From positions 12,628,516 to 12,692,515 of the forward strand of contig OX328110.1 in assembly GCA_946811185.2 (NCBI GenBank): DNA of 64,000 bases, in the 5' to 3' direction. The stretch is from Hippopus hippopus. Lineage: Eukaryota > Mollusca > Bivalvia > Cardiida > Cardiidae. The translations under genes were made by a program, and so were the position numbers. Under the pieces are notes generated by a model that saw only the letters and a program-made list of their open reading frames with translations, was not told the DNA's origin and did not search any database. This document shows, one piece after another, positions 20,588 to 30,385 of this stretch (positions are counted from its first letter, which is position 1; every line of letters starts with the position of its first letter).

Positions 20588-21277
20588 GACTATGAATATG
20601 GAAAACTACTCATTGGATAAAAAATAACGAGAAAAAAAAAAATAAAAATAATAATAATCACATCTTCAATTGCCTGTTCTTCCTCATTAATTTGCATATT
20701 GTTGATAGCGAAAATTTCATAGCGAAAATTTCAACGAACTCGTAGCTACTAAAGAATCGTGCACCTGAAAATGCATATAGACTGTACGGCAATGGATTAT
20801 AGAGTTACGCGTGAGAAATACTAAAACACCATTTAGTACAACAAAAGGATTCTTGACTCTCTTGGTATTGGTGCAATACCGGTTATATTGCTAATTTCTT
20901 GAATCATACACTTTTTTTTTATTTATTTCATACTTCTCAGATAATAACAACCTATTTAGGTCTTAAGGTATTTGCTTTTAACAAGCAAATTTTCGTCTTG
21001 CCAAAACGATTTTCATATATAAGACTATTCATCTTTCTTTAAATGAGTTTCACATGAAAAGTTTACATGTATATGATGGCATACATTTCTCGTTTATGTA
21101 TCCAACCGCTTCTATACAGTACATAATTATGCGAGTTCTACAGGTCTGCGCTTGATGTCCCAGGTACCCAATACTTGTCATTTCTTTAATGTGCTGTGTA
21201 TATATATATTCTGGGTATTCATTGTTTCCGCATTCTTTCTTTCATTCATTTGTTTCATAACATATATTTGGTATTAA
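20588..21277. other. No feature recognised
   Basis: AT-rich sequence. ATAGCGAAAATTTCA occurs twice at about 20705-20735. No exon-like frame or placed repeat. Confidence 0.5.
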
Positions 21278-21495
21278 CGCTGCTAAATAGATGACATGAA
21301 ACTTTGAAACTGATGATAAAAACCCAAATAATGCTATATATATCATTTTTTAGTTTTTTTTTTTTTTTTGGGGGGGGGGGGACATCTCGTTATCGGACAG
21401 TGTAGATCCAAGATCAGACTGCACGTTCTGTGCAGTCTGATCTTGATCTACACTGTCCGCAAAAGGTCATTGAGTCGCGTTTAGCAGCCTAACGG
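21278..21495 (+). mobile_element. MITE A, complete with both TTAA sites
   Basis: TTAA at 21274-21277 and 21496-21499. Left end CGCTGCTAAATAG, a T17/G13 run inside the left arm (21354-21381), hairpin CGGACAGTGTAGATCC, right end TTAGCAGCCTAACGG. Confidence 0.92.
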
Positions 21496-21919
21496 TTAAG
21501 GTGTATTGTTTTTGTCCATACTCATGCATGTATTTACAATTATTGTGTTCGACGATGAACCGTATACATGTATGTTTTCAAGTCTTGAGTCATAAATAAA
21601 GTTTCTGTTCTATTCGATTCTGTTTGCTGTCTGCGCATGCGGACATGGAGTTGTTTTTCATTTTGTAAGCTATAAATATGCAAATGTTTTTTTTATACTA
21701 AATAAAATATAATGCTGTAATTATCCCATATATGCATATGTCGATTAAAGGTAGCAACCATTGTATAATTGGACCCGCCGAGGCCCGCAAAATAAACTTG
21801 TCAATATTTTGACCAATCACAAATTATTATTAAGTCATTCGAGACTGATACCAAGGAGTAGGTCAAAAGCCAACTTATACAGCTGCACCGAAAAAAAAAA
21901 ACACTTTTAGACACGGGTT
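21496..21919. other. No feature recognised
   Basis: Contains ATAAATAAAGTTTCTGTTCT at 21590, which looks like an old polyadenylation-type tail, but no coding sequence lies upstream. The part near 21790-21850 (TTTTGACCAATCACAAAT) is also seen near 45325. Confidence 0.4.
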
Positions 21920-22000
21920 TGTAGAAAGCATATGTCAGGATCAGACTGTACAGTTACGTGAGTTCTGATCTTGATTCATACGATCAGCAATAGCAACATA
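21920..22000. mobile_element. MITE A core, degraded
   Basis: CATATGTCAGGATCAGACTG and TTCTGATCTTGATTCATACG pair, with CAGCAATAGCAAC after. The ends are gone. Confidence 0.5.
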
Positions 22001-22019
22001 ATTTTGGCATAGCGCCAAT

Positions 22020-22186
22020 ATTTTACTCTTTCAGTGTTGCTATTTCAATTTTCTTATCGCCGGAGAATAAAATCTCGCCATTTCGGAAAGTGTGGATCCA
22101 AGATCAGACTGCACGTTCTGTGCAGTCTGATCTTGATCTACACTGTCCGCAAAAGCACCTTGAGTCCCGCTCAAACAGAGTAATGA
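22020..22186 (+). mobile_element. MITE A, left end worn
   Basis: TGTTGCTATTTCAATTTTC, hairpin CGGAAAGTGTGGATCC to GATCTACACTGTCCGC, then TTGAGTCCCGCTCAAACAGA before TTAA (22187-22190). Confidence 0.8.
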
Positions 22187-22344
22187 TTAAAGGCACATAA
22201 GGTTTGCACTTTTCAGTATAGTTCACGGTAATTATCGATCAGAAACCGCATGCTGACTTATGATTTTAATTTTATATAATTATGACATGTGCATCTTAAA
22301 TAACCCTTACAGCTCCCAGCTTCTGTCGCATCTTTAGCTGCATT

Positions 22345-22415
22345 TGAAACCAGTGCAGATCAAGATCAGACTACACTAAGCTTGCAGTCTGACCTTTGAT
22401 CTGCACTGCCCCCTT
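22345..22415. mobile_element. MITE A core, no arms
   Basis: AACCAGTGCAGATCAAGATC pairs with GACCTTTGATCTGCACTG. The loop TACACTAAGCTTGCAG is unlike other copies. Confidence 0.65.
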
Positions 22416-22515
22416 CGCTGAGACATTTTGAACACAAAAGTAACTGAAATTGCTATAATTTAGGTCTTATTTCTGAACTTAAATGTATTGTAAGGAATAT
22501 TAGGTGCTTATAGAA

Positions 22516-22725
22516 TTAAAACTTTTTACCGAACTATCACGACCCTGGAAAATGACTCTTACGAAAACAATATGGGAAAAGAGGAAAATACTGGTAATTG
22601 CATTTTCCCCATATTGTTTTCTAGCATTCCGTGACCAAATTTCTTCATTTGAGCCACAATAAAGTGGCTGTCTAAAAATGCTTTGAGTGTAAACAAGTCT
22701 AAAATTCTCTTGTCTGGTAACCTGT
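22516..22725 (+). mobile_element. MITE B
   Basis: AAACTTTTTACCGAACTATC on the left, GGGAAAAGAGGAAAATACTG and GCATTTTCCCCATATTG in the core (deletion at the centre), TCTTGTCTGGTAACCTG on the right. Confidence 0.8.
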
Positions 22726-22903
22726 TTTATGGAGCAGTAACAAAGTATTGGGACCGCCCACACAGCTTTGTCGTCAGCACGTGCGTCTGTCAGCTACGTG
22801 GATTTTTGGGGTTTGACGCATACCATATGGTACCAAAAACTTACAGGTCCACACTGGCCTCAGGGATCGAAGTTCTTCTTTTATTGAAAGCACGAAAAAT
22901 TAA

Positions 22904-23093
22904 CCCTTGTAATGCTGCATAAGTTAAATGAAACTTTCAGGCCAATAGTGAAAATCTGATTGCAACTTTTTCTATGTTATTTTTCAGGAAAAATATCTCC
23001 TTTCTGGACAGTGTAGAATAAAGATCAGACTGCACATTCGTTGATCTACACTGTCCGAAAAAGGTCCTTGCGTCGCGCCTAGCAACCTACGGG
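22904..23093 (+). mobile_element. MITE A with shortened hairpin
   Basis: TTAA at 22900-22903 and 23094-23097. CCCTTGTAATGCTGC to TAGCAACCTACGGG. The hairpin has lost about 20 bp of one inner arm: CACATTCG runs straight into TTGATCTACACTGTCC. Confidence 0.9.
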
Positions 23094-23281
23094 TTAAACT
23101 TCATTTGTGCAGATGCAGACTTTTCCTGTCAGTTCTGTTGTACCGTAATTTACGACAAGCACAGTTGAAACAAAGAGCAAATGCAAAAAAAAATTAATGA
23201 AAACGGCGAGTGTATATATTAACTAAACCAATATTACAGATAAATAGAGTGAAGAATCCATCATTTCAATTATTGTATTCT

Positions 23282-23489
23282 TCGTTAGCTAGTATAACTA
23301 CGCAAGCATCTCTAACATTTTGTCTAAAGCTTTCTTTATGTGCATTTATTCAAGGGAGGTAATTATGCCAGCCACAAAACTGGCATCGTTAGCTAATATA
23401 TATACACAAGCATCCCCAACATTTTGTCTAAAGCCTTCTTTATTTGCATTTATTCAAGGGAGGTAATTACGCCAGTCACAAAACTGGCA
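23282..23489 (+). repeat. Two tandem 104-bp units
   Basis: TCGTTAGCTA at 23282 and 23386, and CAAGGGAGGTAATTA at 23351 and 23455, are both offset by 104. Each unit ends with CCACAAAACTGGCA-like sequence. GC content and order agree throughout. Confidence 0.88.
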
Positions 23490-23560
23490 ACAATGCATAC
23501 ACCTACAGAATACCTTAGTCATTTTTGTAGCAGTTGATGGTATATACAGGTATAGTAAAT

Positions 23561-23795
23561 GAACCATGCTCTGTAAAGAGGGGACTTAATGCATCTCCGT
23601 GATGTATGATACCATGCAAGTCATCACTAGTATTATACATCCCTAAAGTCCGTCTTGTATAATAACTGGCTGAATCATGAGATACACTATCTTTTGACAT
23701 GCACAAAATTGATCCATAACAAAAATTTTGACGCAGATGAGCTTGCGCGGACTGCGCGGGCTGACCTTAGTCGATACTATTGGCAATTGAAGTGT
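23561..23795 (+). mobile_element. MITE C, right end missing
   Basis: GAACCATGCTCTGTAAAGAG to the core GAGCTTGCGCGGACTGCG and GTCGATACTATTGGCAA, then lost. Confidence 0.8.
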
Positions 23796-23828
23796 TCAAG
23801 AAATCAGTTGGTGAAATTTCCAAAATAT

Positions 23829-24235
23829 GAGTCATGCTCTACAAAAAAAAAAATGGGTAACCTTATCCTCTTATCCTGCTGTGTAAGTGAAATGATACCT
23901 TCAAGAGGATAGTAGAACCCCAAGGGTTGCTATTTCAATGTTAATTTTGGGGAAGAAATATCTCCTTCTCGGACAGTGTAGATCAAAGATCAGACTGCAC
24001 GTTTTGTGCAGTCTGATCTTTGATCTACACTGTCCGCAAAAGGTCAGTGGGTCGCGATCAGCAGTCTAAGGATTAATGCATCTCTAAAAAGTACCGACCC
24101 ATATCAGCCCGGTCACTTCGTGCAGGCTGATATGATTCGAAGCTTTTTCTTATTTGTAAATTTATTGCACGCCCAAGGACCATTCTACCTCGAGATTCAC
24201 TGAGTTGCTAGACAAAATAAATTTTATGGATATAT
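23829..24235 (-). mobile_element. MITE C, split by a MITE A
   Basis: GAGTCATGCTCTAC with an A-run stops at the internal TTAA and resumes at TTAATGCATCTCTAAAAAGT, core CAGCCCGGTCACTTCGTGC, then GCACGCCCAAGGACCATTCT. The right end is eroded. Confidence 0.82.
23861..24072 (+). mobile_element. MITE A nested in C at a TTAA
   Basis: CCTTATCCTCTTATCCTGCT left end, hairpin CGGACAGTGTAGATCAAAGA, right end CAGCAGTCTAAGGA. It lies exactly where C has its GGGGGCTTAATGCATC motif. Flanks are GTAA (23857-23860) and TTAA (24073-24076). Confidence 0.92.
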
Positions 24236-24640
24236 AAATGCAAAAAAAAAAATAAATAAAAAAATTGTGGTACATAAAAAATATTGAAATAGGTCCCTTT
24301 AAAAGTTCCATCGATAAAGATACTTAACACAGAGTTATCAGATATATTCAAGGCTTGTTTCACATGAAAATAAATCAGTTCCTGTATTGGAATTATTCGC
24401 ATGTTAGAAGTATGAAGAATTGCTGGCAAAAATTATAACAGAATCAAGAGGTTGGTGCATTTGTTCTCTTCTCCTGGGCAAAACTTGCAAATCTATTGCT
24501 CTCGAGGTAAGCCAGCAGGTAAAACCGCACCGCTTTCGACTCCATCTAAATCACACTTTGAAAAGCTCTGTCATGGTAGATTAGGACATCATTTTCGCGC
24601 TTGTACATGTACATGTAGGTACATATTCATCAAACTTTCT
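24236..24640. other. No feature recognised
   Basis: AT-rich, with a TGTACATG run at 24602. Two small open frames here have no exon-like support. Confidence 0.45.
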
Positions 24641-24644
24641 TAAT

Positions 24645-24775
24645 TCTAAATCTTATGCTGAAGAGTTTTCTAGATTTGAAAGTAAAACAACATCTGATTG
24701 GCTAAACTAAACCAATCAGAAGTTGTCTTACTTTCAAATCTAGAAAATTCTTGATATAGAATATTCTTAAAGCTA
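24645..24775. mobile_element. Element E, central palindrome
   Basis: TTTTCTAGATTTGAAAGTAA to TTACTTTCAAATCTAGAAAA, centre CTGATTGGCTAAACTAAACC. The outer CAGGG ends are missing. Confidence 0.75.
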
Positions 24776-24779
24776 CGTA

Positions 24780-25117
24780 CATGTATACTTGTTTTCAGCC
24801 AGTTTTTATCTAATTTCATCTTTATTTTATGAAATTATAATCATTCTTGTATCCTCATGCCAAATGTTGCCCCTGACGGCTGCAAGGTTACACAGATTGC
24901 GACGGATAGAAAATGTATTTCATGTTTTGGAGGCCTTCAGAGCAATGGCTGTTGTCGTTTCCGTTTTTAAATGAGGACAAATCCCTTGATTTCCTCTATC
25001 CCACACAATATATATACATATTGGTAATTTATCTATGTTTACACGGCTGAGCCATTCTACACGCTTTCAAGTGTTAACAGCGTTTAATTCTCTCTGGCTG
25101 TAAGGATGCATCTTTAA
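24780..25117 (+). mobile_element. Element L, uninterrupted
   Basis: GACGGCTGCAAGGTTACACA, TTTTGGAGGCCTTCAGAGCA, GTTGTCGTTTCCGTTTTTAA, ATGAGGACAAATCCC, GTTTACACGGCTGAGCCATT and GGATGCATCTTTAA in order. It holds the empty TTAA (24967-24970) that is occupied by a B in the copy at 35101. Confidence 0.8.
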
Positions 25118-25338
25118 CCCTTTCCCAAACAATCCCTGGTTTTTACGGGTCAGGAATAGAAGCCTTTTGAAAACATTATGGGAAAAGGAGAAAATGCTGG
25201 TAACCAGCATTGTCTCCTTTTCCCACAATGTTTTCTACCCTATCATATAGAAAAATCATCTTTTTAGCAACTGTTAATTTGTCATCTGCAAAATGCTTTC
25301 AGTTTGGTCTGGTCCAAAATTTGCCGTTTGGGAAAGGG
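25118..25338 (+). mobile_element. MITE B, complete with both TTAA sites
   Basis: TTAA at 25114-25117 and 25339-25342. CCCTTTCCCAAACAA to TGCCGTTTGGGAAAGGG. Core centre GCTGGTAACCAGC, with one change (ATTGTCTCC). It abuts L at a shared TTAA. Confidence 0.93.
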
Positions 25339-25344
25339 TTAAGC

Positions 25345-25608
25345 CTTTTTGAATGGTTGGTGAATTCGGCTACTGATGTAAACCCGTTTTGTCACTGTAT
25401 AACTTTTAAAGAAGGAGAAGTTCAACCCTACAATAAATCACGTGAGATTTTTATGGTATATAGCGGTGATATAGCGCACTTGTCTTTGTTAGGTCAATAT
25501 TTATCTTTTAAAAATAGTTTTGTGAAAATGACAAGATCAAAGGAACACAAGTACTTCGCGGCTATAAAACTGACGAACAAGTCGTCAAAGAAATCAGGCC
25601 GTTTTTAA
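25345..25608 (+). other. Unidentified reading frame, possible exon fragment
   Basis: The non-MITE part of a longer open frame: 88 codons to a TAA at 25606-25608, with mixed composition (ITFKEGEVQPYNKSREIF, MTRSKEHKYFAAIKL) and no relation to the repeats. The upstream part of the frame is MITE B and would not belong. No convincing splice acceptor is visible and no family is recognised. It may be a chance frame, a last exon, or a remnant of an old gene. Confidence 0.22.
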
Positions 25609-25779
25609 TAAATTGGTGATTATTTATGTGCCATCGAAAAAATGTGGCTCGCTATTTCATGATAGTTTACGACATTAACAAATCAAAAAAGATTTAGAAA
25701 TACAAAAAAAAATCAATCCATGAATTAAATCATCTTACTGTTGAGTACTTGGTCTGCCAATGTATAGGTTATTTCAAAA

Positions 25780-26001
25780 CCTTTTCCTTTATCAGACGTC
25801 AAAAGTTAGAATTATCGAATTTGAAAGCACTCGCAGACGACAAAATAAATTTGACTCAATTGATGTGGATTTGTCCTCGAAAAGGTTACAAATCTGTATT
25901 GGAAAAGGAAAAAATGCACCTAAGAAGCATCTTCTCCTTTTTCAACTATATTTTCAAAATTATTCTTCCTCGTGGACGTAAAAAACACGTGATTGTTTGA
26001 T
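25780..26001 (-). mobile_element. MITE B, degraded
   Basis: CCTTTATCAGACGTCAAAAG, TTTGAAAGCACTCGCAGACG, a worn core GGAAAAGGAAAAAATGCACC, and GTGATTGTTTGAT before the TTAA taken by element H. Confidence 0.72.
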
Positions 26002-26005
26002 TTAA

Positions 26006-26610
26006 AGCCTTGGTCACACCGAGCTAACGGACGAGTAACGGATAAAAAATCATTTTATCCGTTCGTGTCCGTTCATATCTGTTTTATGTCCGTTTCTTAT
26101 CCGGTGAATCCGCTACTTGTCCGGCGATGTCCGGCGATGTCCGTTCCGTCCGGTGGGAAGTTTTGAGCATGTTCAAAACTTTCCACCAGACAAAACGGAC
26201 AGAGACATGCAAATGATAGACTTTGGATGCATCTGACAATTTATACCCTCGGCATGTCACGTGACCAGTACGTTCCTCGTACGTTGGTGTTCGGTACATT
26301 TCCGTTCATCGTACGTTTTGTCCGGTTCTCATGCGTTGCACTTCCGTTTCATCCTGTACAAGTCCCTTACTCGTACGGTGATATCCGTTAATAGACCGTT
26401 TATTATCCTGTACATATCCGTTAAACGTGCGTTTTTTTCCGTTACATGTGCGGTACTCTTGCGGTCATTGTGTGGCTTCCTCGCTCCACACACCGACCGC
26501 GTGAGCCTCGAGCGGCAGAGGAGATGAATTTTGTCACCGGATAACCAAATTCTGCATGTTTTTGTCCGTTTCCCCCCCGTTACATATCCGTTAGCCGGTC
26601 TGACCAAGCC
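26006..26610. mobile_element. Element H, 605 bp, TTAA-flanked
   Basis: Ends AGCCTTGGTCACACCGAGCT and AGCCGGTCTGACCAAGCC are inverted repeats with TTAA on both sides (26002-26005, 26611-26614). The inside is filled with short TCCGTT, CGTACG and TCCGG motifs and one strong hairpin (GGTGGGAAGTTTTGAGCATG with its complement at 26152-26190). No transposase. Non-autonomous DNA transposon; the family is not recognised. Confidence 0.82.
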
Positions 26611-26985
26611 TTAAGATACATCTTTACAGCTAGAGAAAATAAAAAAAAACCGCTGTTAAACCTTGAAAGTGTGTAGAATGGTTCAGCTGTGTAAAAATAG
26701 ATAAATGAATTATTTACATGTATATGGTGTAAGGGATAGAAAAACTCAAAGAATTTGTCCTCATTTAAAACCGGGAACGACAACAGCGATTCCTCCATAG
26801 GCCTCCATAATGTGAAATGCATTTTGTATAGATCGTCGCAATCTATGCAACCTTGCAGCTATCAGGGCCAACATTTGGCATGAAGATACAAGAATAATTA
26901 TAGATTCATAAAAATGAGATAAAATGGGTTAAAAAAACTGGCTAAAAACTGACTGAAAACGAGTATACGTGTAGATGTATCTTAA
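26611..26985 (-). mobile_element. Element L, complete
   Basis: TTAAGATACATCTTTAC on the left, GTAGATGTATCTTAA on the right, 375 bp. Contents are the reverse complement of 24780-25117: CTGTGTAAAAATAGATAAAT, CCTCATTTAAAACCGGGAAC, GAGGCCTCC-type motifs. Abuts H through a shared TTAA. Confidence 0.88.
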
Positions 26986-27067
26986 AGGCAAATGGACATT
27001 TTCGAAAAACAGGCACCCAAGCATTGCAACGTCAGTAGTGCTTTTCCCAAGAGTTTTTCCCAAAATT

Positions 27068-27200
27068 GTGGATGAGGTAGATCAAGATCGAACTGCATCG
27101 CAAAGGCAGTCTGATCCTTATCTACAAAGTTACTGGCTGTCTGATCTTAATCTTTGTCGGCAACTGCAAATTCCGCTGAAATCGCGTTAAGTGCGGTAGG
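27068..27200. mobile_element. MITE A remnants
   Basis: GGTAGATCAAGATCGAACTG, GGCAGTCTGATCCTTATCTA and a second half GCTGTCTGATCTTAATCTTT, with CGCGTTAAGTG after. Hairpin order is disturbed. Confidence 0.55.
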
Positions 27201-27227
27201 GCTTAAACTAATATTTAACGTTTCTTA

Positions 27228-27665
27228 GGGGGACTCGGCTAAATTCGGTTTTAAGTGAAATTCGGTTTTAAATTGATTTTAAGTGAAATTCCGTTTTCAC
27301 CCTATACCACATGACAAAATATTAGACTAGTCCAAATTGACAGCATTTGCAGACGACAAATCAAAACGTGAAATCTGTCTATCATTTTGTAAAAAAAAAA
27401 ACAATGCGGGAAAAGGAGAAAATGTTGGTTATCAGCTTTTTGGCCGTTTCCCGCAACGTTTTCAAAAGCGGTCTTCCTCGAGATAGTTAAAAGTCGTGAG
27501 TTTGCGGTAAAGGGGTAAGTGATAATTGGTTTTAGTAAAATTCGGTTATTAGTGAAACTCTCTTTTAAGCGAATTTCGTTTTAAGTAAAATTCGGTTTTA
27601 GTTCGGCTTTAAGTGAACTTCGGTTTTAAGGAAAATTCGGTTTTTGTGAAATTCGGTTTTAACTT
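27228..27665. repeat. ATTCGGTTTTAAGTGAA minisatellite, split by a MITE B
   Basis: About fifteen loose units of AATTCGGTTTTAAGTGA occur at 27230-27300 and 27520-27665. They are separated by a B element, so the array existed before the insertion or grew on both sides of it. Confidence 0.8.
27299..27517 (-). mobile_element. MITE B inside a minisatellite
   Basis: CCCTATACCACATGACAAAA, GACAGCATTTGCAGACGACA, a core with a damaged right arm (CAGCTTTTTGGCCGTTTCCC), and GAGTTTGCGGTAAAGGGG. Confidence 0.85.
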
Positions 27666-27939
27666 TTCCACAATAGACCGCTTTTACTTCAACGTTTTAT
27701 TTTCAAAAGCCGTCTGTATTAAACAACCATAAGTTTGAAGTCTAATATTTTCTTTTTCAGTATAAAAGTTTCTGTGCCTAGCAGCTACCTGTCATAAGAG
27801 GTATGCTTTGCAAGTTCCCTTGCTGGCTGCTTAAGGATAGGTTTGCTGAGCCTGAATGGCCGGTTAACCGATTTCCTTATAACACAAAAGTGCAGCAAGT
27901 CTGGCAGAAATGAAATAACGCTGTAAAGATAAAGGTCCA

Positions 27940-28355
27940 AGAGTTAATCTTTGGCAGGAAATGAATTTTCAAAAGCAGGTAAAAGGTGAAGAGAGACAGA
28001 AAGATTGCCAACTTTTGACTTCGTTTTAAAATTCATTTTCCTGTCGGTGACTAACCCTTGGACCGAACGTGAAATAACAGATTGTCATCTTCACAATAAT
28101 TTACATATTTTTTGATGATATGATATATATTTAATTGCAGTTTAAAACCCTAAAATTTACTGTTGGTGGCTATTGAGCTTTTAAAAGTAGGTCAAAAGTT
28201 GTCAGGCTGCACTATCTTTTTACCTGGTTTTAAATTTATTCATCTGCCTGCGACTAACATTTTAACTGTTTGTAAAAGGTATGATTCAAATTCAAATGCA
28301 TTTTAACACCCTTATAACCCGTTAACTTTTGGACGCTACTGGACCTCTAACTGTG
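27940..28355. mobile_element. Element K, palindromic
   Basis: GGTCCAAGAGTTAATCTTTG and GGCAGGAAATGAATTTT pair with AAAATTCATTTTCCTGTCGG and TAACCCTTGGACC. The right arm continues GTCATCTTCACAATAATTTA to GGACGCTACTGGACC. Same layout as 52550-52925. Confidence 0.7.
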
Positions 28356-28374
28356 GTTCAATTTATAGGATCTT

Positions 28375-28475
28375 GTTCATGGGAGTGAAGAAAACGTTTT
28401 CAGAAAATGCTGGTTACTGGCCTTTTCGTCTTTTCCCATAGTGTTTTCAAAAGGCCTTACCCTCTGGGCGTTAAA
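28375..28475 (-). mobile_element. MITE B core remnant
   Basis: AACGTTTTCAGAAAATGCTG, TCTTTTCCCATAGTGTTTTC and CTCTGGGCGTTAAATGGC. Half of the left stem is missing. Confidence 0.55.
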
Positions 28476-28491
28476 TGGCTGGTTATATGTT

Positions 28492-28700
28492 GTTCAAAGC
28501 CGTTTTTAATATTTCAGTTATATTGCGGCTGCCAGTGCACCTGATCATCTCGCAACTTTCCCACAAACCATCATTGAAACAATGATCATTGGTGAGAGAG
28601 GTAGAAATCCTTGGAAAGAAATTCTCCGAGCTTGGGGTTCGAACCAAGCACGGTTTCAGGTCCTGTACGCAATCGATTGCGAAACCGGTTTCGGCCCCAG
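28492..28700 (-). mobile_element. SINE S1, internally shortened
   Basis: AAAGCCGTTTTTAATATTTC, GCGGCTGCCAGTGCACC, then a jump to CAACTTTCCCACAAACCATC, and a head with GGGGTTCGAACC and CGCAATCGATTGCG. Confidence 0.75.
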
Positions 28701-28740
28701 GGACGTTAAAACTCGGACTTGTTCAGAAAAAGTTCTAAAT

Positions 28741-28960
28741 TCTTTACCAGACAACAAAACTGTAGACTGGTCCAAATTCAAAGCATTTGCAGACGACAAA
28801 CTGAAGGTGTGTCTAATGACTGGATTCTTTTTTTAAACGTTAGAAAACATTGTTGGTAATGGAGAAAATGCTGGTTGCCAGCATTTTCTCCTTTTCCAAC
28901 AATGTTTTCAAAAGCTGTCCCTCTCAAGGTCGTTAAAACTCCGGATTGTGCGGTGAAGGG
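28741..28960 (-). mobile_element. MITE B
   Basis: TCTTTACCAGACAACAAAAC, CAAAGCATTTGCAGACGACA, near-perfect core with GCTGGTTGCCAGC at the centre, and GATTGTGCGGTGAAGGG before TTAA (28961-28964). Confidence 0.92.
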
Positions 28961-29183
28961 TTAAACACACAATTTGAACTGTAGTTTTAAAAACTTCTCC
29001 TTGCGTCAAAATATTTTTAAAAGTAGCCTGCGTCAAAATGTGAGAAAATCAACCGTTAACAGGTGGTAATGTATTACCCTTTTAGAAATTCCTTCAGCTT
29101 TTTTTCCTTTTCTTTTTTGTTTATGATTACAATATAGGTACATAAAACATATGTGTATATAGAAAACTGAATCATTATTTTAA

Positions 29184-29403
29184 CTCTTAACCAGACAAAA
29201 ACATTTTAGACTCTTTCAAATTAAAAGTTTTGCTCTGACGATAATCTGGCACAAATGATGGAATTTGCGTTTGGTAGGGCAGGAAAACTTTGTGTTAACT
29301 GGAGAAAACGCTGGTTACTAAAACTTTCTCCTTTTCTTACAATGTTTTCAAACGCCTTATTTCTCCAGGACGTCAAAACTCAGGGTTGTTTTGAAAAAAA
29401 GGG
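29184..29403 (-). mobile_element. MITE B
   Basis: TTAA (29180-29183) CTCTTAACCAGACAA; core AACTGGAGAAAACGCTGGTT with a changed centre; right end worn to GGGTTGTTTTGAAAAAAAGG. Confidence 0.82.
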
Positions 29404-29514
29404 CTACACCTTTGACTGTCAGCTAATCAAAAGTTAAATTTATTTCGAGATTTTAAGTATTATATTCATTTTCACTTCAATTACTGTATGATTTTGATTA
29501 CTAGTTTAGCATCA

Positions 29515-29625
29515 GGAAGCAGAAGGTGTATATCAAAGATCAGACTGCGTTTTTCGATCAGTCTGATCGTGATCTCAGCCGTCCGCAAAAGGTATTTGAA
29601 TGTTCATAGACAGTGAAAGAGTAAA
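29515..29625 (+). mobile_element. MITE A, core and right arm
   Basis: AAGGTGTATATCAAAGATCA, loop TTTTTCGATC, CTGATCGTGATCTCAGCCGT, then CGCAAAAGGTATTTGAATG. The left arm is absent. Confidence 0.65.
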
Positions 29626-29783
29626 TTTTAGGAAAAACTGTAATTATGAATGATTAGGTTGTTTGTATATTATATATTACCATGCCAACGAACATTAACG
29701 AAAATTTGTGGCCCATCGACGTGCCACAATTCATTTTTATAGCGCCTCATAACAGGTCTTGAACAGTTATAACGTTCCATTAA

Positions 29784-30007
29784 CCCATTTAACAAACAAT
29801 ATATTTTTTTCAACGATCTTGGCGTAATTGGCTTTCGAAAACATCGTGGGAGAAGGAGAAAATGCTGGAAACCAGCACTTTCTCCTTTTCCCGCGATGTT
29901 TTCTTCTCTTTATGGGATAAATCTTGTCATTTTTGCCAGATCTAATTTGTCATTTGCAGATGCTATTAAGTTAGCAAAATCTATACATTTTTTTTTTTCG
30001 TCAGATA
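29784..30007 (+). mobile_element. MITE B
   Basis: TTAA (29780-29783) CCCATTTAACAAACAATA, core GGGAGAAGGAGAAAATGCTG with CCCGCGATGTTTTC. Both stems carry the matching CATCG/CGATG change. Confidence 0.87.
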
Positions 30008-30089
30008 CGAGTCATCATTTCAAACCATAACTATAAAAGTTTAGCTGTTTACGCCCCTCCCCCCCCCCCTTTTTGATTTAGAACAGTGC

Positions 30090-30190
30090 CCGTATTCAAC
30101 CATTCTTAAGAATATTTTTTGTCTAATTCTCTAGAATTTTCTGATTTCAAAAGTAAAGCAATTTCTGATTTGCTGAATCAAATGGTAAAG
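30090..30190 (+). mobile_element. Element E, left arm
   Basis: GTGCCCGTATTCAACCATTC, TTAAGAATATTTTTTGTC and AAAGTAAAGCAATTTCTGAT. It stops at the palindrome centre. Confidence 0.6.
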
Positions 30191-30294
30191 GATTGAAACA
30201 GGTTGCTTGCTTATTGCGGGTGGCCGCAAAGACAGGTTTTTACTGTATATGAGTTTTAAGGAGAATGGGGCTTATTTAGGATATTTAACTGTAT

Positions 30295-30372
30295 ACCAGA
30301 CAGTGTAGATCGAAGATCAGACTACATATTTTATGGTGTCTGATCTTGATTTACAATGTCCGTAAAATTAAA
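30295..30372 (+). mobile_element. MITE A core, right arm lost
   Basis: CCAGACAGTGTAGATCGAAG to GATTTACAATGTCCGTAAA. A SINE begins directly after it. Confidence 0.72.
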
Positions 30373-30385
30373 AACATGTATAACA

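Noticed and set aside
21590..21625. AATAAA with a TTCT-rich tail as a gene 3' end
   Set aside because: No coding sequence upstream on that strand; more likely an old repeat tail.
25210..25344. N-terminal part of the 132-codon frame
   Set aside because: It lies wholly within a MITE B, so only the part after 25344 deserves attention.
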